24,758 nucleotides of DNA from DTU018 sp029550685 (lineage in GTDB: Bacteria > Bacillota > Syntrophomonadia > Syntrophomonadales > Syntrophomonadaceae). This document shows positions 9,538 to 15,175 of this stretch, one piece after another (position 1 is the stretch's first letter; each line of letters opens with the position of its first letter). The notes beneath the pieces are model-generated. The model saw nothing but the letters and a program-made list of their open reading frames with translations. It made no database searches and was not told the origin of the DNA. The position numbers and the translations under genes were made by a program. The stretch is taken from assembly GCA_035412805.1 (NCBI GenBank), contig DAONVO010000026.1, positions 1 to 24,758 on the forward strand, written 5' to 3'.

Positions 9538-9561
9538 ATATTAATGGCCGGCCATTCATAT
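9538..9561. promoter_or_regulatory. 24-bp near-perfect palindrome, candidate operator
   Basis: The core AATGGCCGGCCATT (9543-9556) is a perfect 14-bp palindrome. One mismatched pair (T9542/C9557) separates it from matching ATAT arms at 9538-9541 and 9558-9561. It lies between the divergent ZIP gene and the TIGR04086 gene, 10 bases before the latter's ribosome binding site. The form suits a dimeric regulator's binding site. An RNA hairpin followed by the T-run at 9561-9565 is the alternative reading. Confidence 0.45.
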
Positions 9562-9586
9562 TTTTCAGAATAAGGAGGTGCTGCCT

Positions 9587-9958
9587 TTGAGCGGAAAAGC
9601 ATCTGTTGAACTCAAAGTGATTGGTAAAGCTCTTGTTTGGTCAGTGTTTCTTTGTGTGGTTATCGCAATTGTTGTATACTTTACCGGAATTAAAGAAACA
9701 CTCCTGCCAACACTGGGAAAAATGATTATAATATTAACCGTTTTTGGAGCTGGGTGCTCAGTAAGTCGTCACTATGGCAGCAAAGGGCTGGTACGAGGAA
9801 TGACTATGGGGATAGCATTTTTTATACTTATGGTCATTGCCACTATAGGATTCCAGCCAGAGTTGATAAGCTTCAAGTCGTTTCTGAGCATGCTAGCTAT
9901 AACTCTTACTGCTGGAGGTCTGGGAGGCATACTAGGTATAGGTCTTAGTGAAGGTTAA
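9587..9958 (+). CDS. TIGR04086 family membrane protein
   Basis: Protein of 123 residues with four hydrophobic helices and small polar loops (KASVELKVIGKAL at the front, SRHYGSKGLVRG in the middle, a glycine-rich last helix ending LSEG). Length and layout fit the TIGR04086 small membrane protein family of Firmicutes, whose role is unknown. TTG 9587 is preferred because AAGGAGG at 9572-9578 lies eight bases upstream; GTG 9578 overlaps that site. It stands alone between a palindrome and a bidirectional terminator, so it is probably monocistronic. Confidence 0.78.
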   Translation: MSGKASVELKVIGKALVWSVFLCVVIAIVVYFTGIKETLLPTLGKMIIILTVFGAGCSVSRHYGSKGLVRGMTMGIAFFILMVIATIGFQPELISFKSFLSMLAITLTAGGLGGILGIGLSEG

Positions 9959-10010
9959 ACAGCTGTTGATTTGCCAGAGGGGTCAGGATTATTAGCATAA
10001 TAATTCAAAA

Positions 10011-10032
10011 AGAGCCGGCTGCACCCGGCTCT
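10011..10032. terminator. Bidirectional rho-independent terminator
   Basis: AGAGCCGG (10011-10018) pairs perfectly with CCGGCTCT (10025-10032) around the six-base loop CTGCAC. Read on the minus strand, the last T of the stem runs straight into CTTTTTGAATT, a good U-tract that ends the micro-ORF transcript. Read on the plus strand, the tail is AGTATTTTCTAATCTTTT, weaker but usable for the TIGR04086 gene, whose stop lies 53 bases upstream. Confidence 0.8.
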
Positions 10033-10048
10033 AGTATTTTCTAATCTT

Positions 10049-10120
10049 TTATGATAGGTACAGGAGCAAGAGCCCCACTGCTATCAGGCACAAACCCACA
10101 ATCCATCGAAAACATGGCAT
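10049..10120 (-). CDS. Putative 23-residue hydrophobic micro-protein, unknown
   Basis: Reads MPCFRWIVG, then a run of almost only hydrophobic residues (LCLIAVGLLLLYLS) ending at TAA. It would be one transmembrane helix with a short basic N-terminus. ATG 10120 has the G-rich stretch GGGGGGT eight bases upstream on the minus strand as a possible ribosome binding site. The stop is followed 17 bases later by a hairpin with a T-run on this strand, which suggests a real transcript ends here. It lies 61 bp downstream of the SpoVM-like ORF and could be cotranscribed with it. No function can be assigned, and coding status rests on context and composition only. Confidence 0.45.
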   Translation of the reverse strand: MPCFRWIVGLCLIAVGLLLLYLS

Positions 10121-10181
10121 TGGCCTGACCCCCCTGGCATCTATCTCCCTCTGGAATAAGGAACAAGTTTTTTACATTGGT

Positions 10182-10247
10182 TTAATTCCAGATTTTAAGT
10201 AACAGATTGCGCAGGAATAAGGGAATCCTAAAGTAATAGACTTTCAC
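10182..10247 (-). CDS. spoVM: SpoVM-like stage V sporulation micro-protein (candidate)
   Basis: A 21-codon ORF beginning MKVYYFRIPLFL and ending LLLKIWN. SpoVM of B. subtilis (26 residues, beginning MKFYTIKLPKFLGGIV) shares Met1, Lys2, Tyr4, Pro9, Phe11 and Leu12, with conservative changes at 6, 7, 8, 15, 16 and 19. Pro9, known to matter for SpoVM localisation, is retained. After Pro9 the chain can form an amphipathic helix with Arg13, Asn14, Lys18 and Asn21 on one side. In Bacillus the peptide sits on the convex outer forespore membrane and anchors the SpoIVA coat base. GTG 10247 has a full AAGGAGG at 10256-10262, eight bases away. It lies 97 bp downstream of dinG on the same strand. The peptide is shorter than Bacillus SpoVM and the genomic context differs, so identity is probable, not proven. 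Confidence 0.6.
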   Translation of the reverse strand: MKVYYFRIPLFLRNLLLKIWN

Positions 10248-10344
10248 ACTGATGGCCTCCTTATGCTTTAGCTAAGAGTTAGTTTATTAATATGAAAACT
10301 GAATACAAAAGGTTCCCTACTTCTGGAGGCTATGCCAGTCGGCT

Positions 10345-12405
10345 TTATATCCATCTTTCCACCTGCTGGGCAATTTCACTGCGACTAATAGTGATTTGGT
10401 TAGATATGGGACTACTATTCTGGAATATTTTTCCGTAAGACTGCTTGGCAATACGACTGTCTAAGACAATGGCCACTCCTCGATCTTCTTCACTGCGAAT
10501 AAGTCGTCCAATCCCCTGTTTAAATCTGACTGCTGCATCGGGCAGCATGAAATAATTAAAGGCATTCAACCGGTTAAACCGGCAGTATTTTTCTGCTGCG
10601 CTGGCATAAGGGTCAGAGGGAGATCGAAAAGGAAGTTTAACAACTACCAGACACTTAAGCAGATCTCCCTTCAAATCCACACCTTCCCAGTAGGTTTCCA
10701 AACCCATAAGCAGCACCTTTTCACTATTCACATAACCTTCCATTAATGTTCCGAAATCCCCGTCTTCGTTCTGTACCAGAAGGTTTATTCCTCTTTCCTC
10801 AAGCAGGGGGCGTAGTAAGCCACTGACCTCTACAAGTGCTTTCCGGGAAGTAAACAAAGCCATTACCCGCCCTTTTACTGTTTCTACGATGTTTACCAGA
10901 GCGTCAGCCACTTGATAATTAAACTGTTCGTGGGATGGATATACCATGTCATCCACCATTAACAGAGAAGCTTGTTCTTCATAGCAGAAGGGTGAGTGCT
11001 CCAAGAGAGTTCGGATTCTGCCCTCCTGCTGGTAGCGGGACAAACCACAGCGGCGGATTATATGATCGAAAGAATCTTCCACTGTTAATGTAGCTGATAC
11101 CATTATTAAGCTGGAAACATGCTGGTAGAGTCTGGTATCCAATTCATGATTGATTTCTAACAAAGAGGAGCAGAGTTCTTGTACCTTACCATGGCTGACA
11201 CTCAACCACAACAGCCGATCATTACGTTCCAGATCTTCTTCAAAAAGAGTAAAAGCTTTATCGGAAAAATCTTTCAGCTGCATGATATAAGCTAGTACAT
11301 CTCCAGCTTCCTCTTCTCCCTGAAGTTCCTGGTGCAGCTTTTCAAGGTGTTTCAACAGCAGGCTCAGACCCGCTTGCCATTCCAGATAAGTATTATAAAT
11401 GTCTGCCATCCAGTTGCTGGCTAAATCGGAGGGGGTAATAACCTTAGATTGCTCGCTCCCAGGATCCAAATGGTTATCCAGTTTACCAAATATTGCTTCA
11501 GCCAGCTTCGCCCCCTGTTCTACCATAGGCCTGATATGATTAATAGGCTCGGTCAAATGGGGAAAACGACTCCGTAAAGCCTGCAAGTAACCCCTTTCAT
11601 GAGTAACTTGGCGATAATATAATCCGGAAAACCATCTTTGGATTTGGAACCGGTCTAATACGCAGGATAGTTTATCAAAAGCCTCCCGATCAAAACTGTG
11701 AGCTTCGTCGATAATTAAACATTCATATTCAGGAAGCAGCCTTCTCTCCACGCTTATATCAGATAACAGCAGGGAATGGTTTGTAACCACCAGGTGGGCT
11801 TTCTGGCACTTCCGCAAAGCTTTAAGCCGGAAACATTTATCCTGGTATTTGCAAATGTCTTTACGGCAGGAGTAACGATCGGCAGCCAGCAATGACCAGT
11901 GTTTCATCATATTTCCGGGAAGCTGCAGCTCCATGCGGTCACCTGTACCTGTTCTTTCCGCCCAGGTTAATATGGTCTCGATAAAACGCGCTTCTTCAGG
12001 TTCCAGGCTACGGCGTCCTCCCAGAATGCTCTGGTATTTGTTCCAGCACAGGTAGTTTTCTCGCCCTTTCATTTCCGCAGCTTCAAACTTAAAAGACAGT
12101 ATGTGTCGTAAAGCAGGAATATCCTTTTCCATTATCTGCTGTTGCAATGCTCGGGTGCGAGTAGCTATTACCACCCGCTCGTTTTCTTGCACTGCCCAGT
12201 AAACAGCAGGTACTAAATAAGCTAAAGTTTTGCCTACTCCAGTACCAGCTTCTGCCACCAAAAATTCACTATTGGCCAGTGCCCAAGCTACTTCTTTGGC
12301 CAGGGATACCTGCTCACTGCGGTAATGATACCCGGGTATCACCTTTTGCATAGGCCCACCGGGGTTAAATATGGCGGTTATATTTTCAGGAGTAAAATCC
12401 TTCAT
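10345..12405 (-). CDS. dinG: DinG/XPD-type iron-sulfur ATP-dependent DNA helicase
   Basis: Superfamily 2 helicase of the DinG/Rad3/XPD group, a 5'-3' helicase that unwinds replication- and repair-associated structures. Walker A EAGTGVGKT is at residues 52-60, DEAH at 233-236, and motif VI (QGIGRLIRSEEDRG) near 627-640. Four cysteines that should hold the [4Fe-4S] cluster are Cys120, Cys180, Cys185 and Cys191; the last three have the same spacing as in E. coli DinG (5 and 6 residues). At 686 residues it lacks the N-terminal exonuclease domain seen in B. subtilis DinG, so it is the helicase-only form. ATG 12405 has no strong ribosome binding site; a TATAAT on the minus strand (12446-12451) may be a -10. 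It follows the DUF3343 gene by 110 bp. Confidence 0.93.
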   Translation of the reverse strand: MKDFTPENITAIFNPGGPMQKVIPGYHYRSEQVSLAKEVAWALANSEFLVAEAGTGVGKTLAYLVPAVYWAVQENERVVIATRTRALQQQIMEKDIPALRHILSFKFEAAEMKGRENYLCWNKYQSILGGRRSLEPEEARFIETILTWAERTGTGDRMELQLPGNMMKHWSLLAADRYSCRKDICKYQDKCFRLKALRKCQKAHLVVTNHSLLLSDISVERRLLPEYECLIIDEAHSFDREAFDKLSCVLDRFQIQRWFSGLYYRQVTHERGYLQALRSRFPHLTEPINHIRPMVEQGAKLAEAIFGKLDNHLDPGSEQSKVITPSDLASNWMADIYNTYLEWQAGLSLLLKHLEKLHQELQGEEEAGDVLAYIMQLKDFSDKAFTLFEEDLERNDRLLWLSVSHGKVQELCSSLLEINHELDTRLYQHVSSLIMVSATLTVEDSFDHIIRRCGLSRYQQEGRIRTLLEHSPFCYEEQASLLMVDDMVYPSHEQFNYQVADALVNIVETVKGRVMALFTSRKALVEVSGLLRPLLEERGINLLVQNEDGDFGTLMEGYVNSEKVLLMGLETYWEGVDLKGDLLKCLVVVKLPFRSPSDPYASAAEKYCRFNRLNAFNYFMLPDAAVRFKQGIGRLIRSEEDRGVAIVLDSRIAKQSYGKIFQNSSPISNQITISRSEIAQQVERWI

Positions 12406-12515
12406 CGTTGTTATCCATTCTCTTCATGATATTGAAACTGCATCTATTATAAACTTATCAATGAGCAGAATAGAAGAAGCCGTTAACTAAAACAGCTTCC
12501 CAGTTTACTTATATT

Positions 12516-12803
12516 TTACTGTAAATCTAGTTTTTCTATGGTGTTACGATGTCCATTTCTTTGGACTCGATATGCTGATTCAATGGTCACCTGCCGGTTT
12601 TTAAGCTCAGATGCATACTGCTCCAATTTATCCGGGAGAAATTTAACTGATAAACCACAGCTGGATGAAATCTCCCTTAAAGTTGGCACTACCATAAAAT
12701 CAGCATCTACCTCTTTTAAAACCCGCTCCGCCTTTAGAGCGTAGGAAGTGGTGGCAAAAGTAAATAAACAGTATTGAGATGCTTTCAGCAGTTGATTATC
12801 CAT
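12516..12803 (-). CDS. DUF3343 family protein (putative Se/S carrier-like)
   Basis: Small protein of 95 residues matching DUF3343, a family also named putative Se/S carrier-like. Visible landmarks are the N-terminal YCLFTFATTSYALKAERVLK segment, then TLREISSSCGLSVKF with a single cysteine (Cys49) that would be the reactive residue in the carrier model. ATG 12803 overlaps the thioesterase stop by eight bases, so translation is probably coupled; an in-frame GTG at 12812 is an alternative start. The open frame runs further upstream to 12905, but those residues overlap the thioesterase coding sequence and look like out-of-frame noise. The sulfur/selenium transfer role is a family-level suggestion, not shown here. 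Confidence 0.8.
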   Translation of the reverse strand: MDNQLLKASQYCLFTFATTSYALKAERVLKEVDADFMVVPTLREISSSCGLSVKFLPDKLEQYASELKNRQVTIESAYRVQRNGHRNTIEKLDLQ

Positions 12804-13248
12804 GCTGGTCACTCTTTTCCCCTGGATCAATGGTTCCCACATTGGCAAAGGTACCTTTAACATCAGCCACCATTTGCCCATTGGAAAAAACTTCGGCGCG
12901 GGCAAAAACCAATCTTTTGCCGGCTTTTACTACCTTCCCTTTGGCTTGCAACAAGCCGTACAAACTGGCTGAGGCAATAAAAGAGGTGGAACAATCTGCA
13001 GTAACTCCTTTAATACCCAGACTGCGAATGGCATTTCCCATAGCTGCGTCAGCAATGGACATCAGAACCCCGCCATGCAAAAGACCTAAAGGATTGGTAT
13101 GTTGAGGCGTAGCCTTCAATTGTATTTCAGCCTCTCCTGGTCCAAGCGCAGTAAGGTAAATCCCCATCATTTTATAAAAGGGTGTGTTTTCTACGGATTG
13201 ACAGATGTATTCAAAAAGAGCTGTATCTATCCCTAAATTGATTGTCAT
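12796..13248 (-). CDS. PaaI-like hotdog-fold acyl-CoA thioesterase
   Basis: Protein of 150 residues with the hotdog thioesterase signature: HTNPLGLLHGG, with the HGG motif at residues 58-60, followed by the conserved acidic residue Asp67 in VLMSIADAAMG. This fits the PaaI/YbgC-like group that hydrolyses acyl- or aryl-CoA thioesters in the cytoplasm; the acyl substrate cannot be told. ATG 13248 is chosen because GGAGGAGGAACAT sits directly upstream; a longer frame to 13296 has no such site. First gene of a probable unit thioesterase-DUF3343-dinG, driven by an extended -10 promoter at 13282-13290. Confidence 0.88.
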   Translation of the reverse strand: MTINLGIDTALFEYICQSVENTPFYKMMGIYLTALGPGEAEIQLKATPQHTNPLGLLHGGVLMSIADAAMGNAIRSLGIKGVTADCSTSFIASASLYGLLQAKGKVVKAGKRLVFARAEVFSNGQMVADVKGTFANVGTIDPGEKSDQHG

Positions 13249-13281
13249 ATGTTCCTCCTCCTGATTTACCAGCTCTATGCT

Positions 13282-13290
13282 ATTATACCA
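13282..13290 (-). promoter_or_regulatory. Extended -10 promoter of the thioesterase gene
   Basis: The minus strand reads TGGTATAAT, a perfect extended -10 element. The hexamer 17 bases upstream (GTAAGA) matches TTGACA at three positions. Transcription would start near 13275, some 27 bases before the ATG. Confidence 0.55.
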
Positions 13291-13420
13291 TGCCAATCAA
13301 ATGGTCTTACTATAATATCTGGTTATATATTAACCTGGTAAAATATTCAGCTGTGCTTAAAGAATGATAATAAACATTCAATGAAAAACTGATAAAAATT
13401 CCCCAAGGAGAAATGATTGC

Positions 13421-13939
13421 ATGAGGATAGATAAATACAGGCTATATGCCATAGCCACGGTGGTGGGACTAATCATTTTAACCGCATTAATATGGTGGTT
13501 AACCCAGCCCGAACCCGAGAAAAAACCCGTTCCCCAGGAAAAGGAAAAAGACTGGTATGTTATTTTTTCCGTACAGAATCAAAAAGCTACTGCCTATACC
13601 AATCACGCAGGCAATGTTCTTTCATCCAGCGGCAAGCCATATTTTTTCGGTGCTGTAGCCGTTCATCCCCGCTATCCGGTTAATGCAGGTGGTGATTCGC
13701 TCCAGCCTATAATCCCTTATGACACCGTGCTTTATCTGAAAAAACCTTTGTTAATTAATGGTGAATCATTTTCCACCCTACGGGTTATCGATACCGGTGA
13801 TGTTAATTATCGTCTTTATCCCGATTCTCCCTATTGGATTGACGTTTATCATGGCTCAGGCGATTACTGGAGTCTCATTAACTCGCAAGATTTCGGAATT
13901 AAAGAGGTAGATTATTACTGGGTGGAAAAATGGAAATAA
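13421..13939 (+). CDS. Membrane-anchored 3D-domain protein
   Basis: Protein of 172 residues: a basic start, one transmembrane helix (about residues 9-27), a Pro/Glu/Lys-rich linker (28-44), then an extracytoplasmic domain. That domain resembles the 3D (three-aspartate) double-psi barrel related to MltA lytic transglycosylases: ATAYT (57-61), GAVAVHP (77-83), IPYDTVLYL (98-106), RVIDTGD (121-127) and WIDVYHG (139-145). The last two conserved aspartates (Asp124, Asp141) are present, but the usual VAVDP is VAVHP, so the first is His82. A role in cell-wall or spore-cortex glycan processing is likely at family level. ATG 13421 has AAGGAG ten bases upstream. It ends four bases before the convergent methyltransferase gene. 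Confidence 0.72.
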   Translation: MRIDKYRLYAIATVVGLIILTALIWWLTQPEPEKKPVPQEKEKDWYVIFSVQNQKATAYTNHAGNVLSSSGKPYFFGAVAVHPRYPVNAGGDSLQPIIPYDTVLYLKKPLLINGESFSTLRVIDTGDVNYRLYPDSPYWIDVYHGSGDYWSLINSQDFGIKEVDYYWVEKWK

Positions 13940-13943
13940 ATAA

Positions 13944-15152
13944 TTAAATCTTTTCAAAAACGGCGAACAGCTGCAAGGCAACCTGATCAAAAGGCTGAGC
14001 TTTTAACTCTTCAGCTAATTCACGTTCCGGGGAACGGCTAGCTATTTCCATAAACTCCTCCCAATTCATAAAGTCAAAAGGAGTAATTTCGACAGTCTTG
14101 AATCCATGTCGTTCAAACATCTCTGTCAAAGATTGGGGATCAAAGTGGTGCATATGCAGCATAGCTGGAAACAGTGTTCCTTCTATGCTTTCGTGGATAT
14201 GCTGTTCCACTTCTCCATAGCGAGTAGGAGCAGTGATAAAAACCCGTCCCCCCGGTTTTAGCACCCGCGCAAACTGTTCCACAATTGCTTCTGGATTATA
14301 GGTGTGTTCCAATACATCCAAACAGTTGACAGCATCAAAATAATTATCTGGATAAGGCAGATTGTCAATGCTACCTTCTACAAAAGTAACTTCCTTGGAG
14401 GTACCTGCCAGGAGGTCATCGGCAGACGGGAATTCGCATTCTACCTGAATACCCCCCAGTTCTTCTTCTATGAGGTCAATAACCCTGGGGAATATGGTCT
14501 TCTCCCCTTTTTTCATCATATTGGATAGGGCCATAGCTCTTTCCAGCCTAGCCTTACAGGCATCTATGGAATACACCGAAGCATACTGGCTCATCACCAA
14601 AGTTGCAAAACCAGCGCCACACCCGGCATCCAGAACCTTACCATTCAGTTTTTGAATATCTGGATAAACATATTTAAGAAACGAATACTCTCCTCCCGAG
14701 GAAAAATTCTGCAAAGCAATGATCTCATTAAGAGTAAATAAATCCTGCTGGCTTAAATGGGAGCCAATTTCTTTTCGAAACCAATTACGCAAATTCACAT
14801 CATCGTTTAACTGCTTGGTAATTTCCGGCAGGTCCGTAGTCCCTGCCTCTTTAATTAGTTTTTGCCGGTCCTCGGGATTCATAACCTTCCACAGGTATTC
14901 AACAAAAAAGGGAAAACAAACATTATTATGTACATTAAACAGAATAGCCTGACTAGGATTCTGATTACGCAGATCCGAGGTGACGCGATGGAACTTCAGC
15001 AAAAATGCAATGGCCTCATCATCATTACGGGAAAAAATCTCTTCATAACTACTGGCCAGATCACTAACCCCCGGCATTAACTGCTGGTAAATACTTAGCA
15101 CCTCTGGATCAACCACGCTGAAATAATAATCAAAAAACTCTCTTAAAATCAT
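13944..15152 (-). CDS. SAM-dependent methyltransferase (class I), last gene of the glucan operon
   Basis: Protein of 402 residues. The C-terminal half is a Rossmann-fold methyltransferase: motif I VLDAGCGAGFATLV with Asp175 inside it, then SIDACKARL, LPYPDNYFDAVNCLDVLEH near residue 270, and FARVLKPGGRVFITAPT. The N-terminal 150 or so residues are an unrecognised, mainly helical domain that may bind the acceptor. ATG 15152 has GGAGG seven bases upstream; the frame extends to TTG 15179 without a site. The gene starts 23 bases after the second GH57 gene, so it is in the operon. By position the acceptor may be the glucan made by the upstream genes, but the sequence does not prove this. Ubiquinone/menaquinone methyltransferase is unlikely, given length and context. 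Confidence 0.85.
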   Translation of the reverse strand: MILREFFDYYFSVVDPEVLSIYQQLMPGVSDLASSYEEIFSRNDDEAIAFLLKFHRVTSDLRNQNPSQAILFNVHNNVCFPFFVEYLWKVMNPEDRQKLIKEAGTTDLPEITKQLNDDVNLRNWFRKEIGSHLSQQDLFTLNEIIALQNFSSGGEYSFLKYVYPDIQKLNGKVLDAGCGAGFATLVMSQYASVYSIDACKARLERAMALSNMMKKGEKTIFPRVIDLIEEELGGIQVECEFPSADDLLAGTSKEVTFVEGSIDNLPYPDNYFDAVNCLDVLEHTYNPEAIVEQFARVLKPGGRVFITAPTRYGEVEQHIHESIEGTLFPAMLHMHHFDPQSLTEMFERHGFKTVEITPFDFMNWEEFMEIASRSPERELAEELKAQPFDQVALQLFAVFEKI

Positions 15153-15175
15153 ACCTTCTCCTCCTGCTGCATTAT

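Larger units (their letters stand above)
9972..10139. repeat. Pair of 16-bp inverted repeats enclosing a 136-bp segment
   Basis: TGCCAGAGGGGTCAGG at 9972-9987 is matched at 15 of 16 positions by the reverse complement of 10124-10139 (CCTGACCCCCCTGGCA). The enclosed DNA holds a terminator hairpin and the 23-codon minus-strand ORF. No clear target-site duplication flanks the repeats and no transposase gene is nearby. They could be the ends of a small MITE-like or REP-like element, or an RNA pairing element. Confidence 0.5.

Noticed and set aside
10081..10137. An 18-codon minus-strand ORF starting ATGCCAGGGGGG inside the intergenic stretch.
   Set aside because: Composition is not protein-like and it overlaps the 23-codon hydrophobic ORF, which has better support from its stop-terminator spacing.
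10260..10300. Sigma-E promoter for the SpoVM-like ORF: minus strand has TCATATT, matching the sigma-E -35 consensus.
   Set aside because: No CATACA-like -10 lies 13-15 bases downstream, so it is not listed as a promoter.
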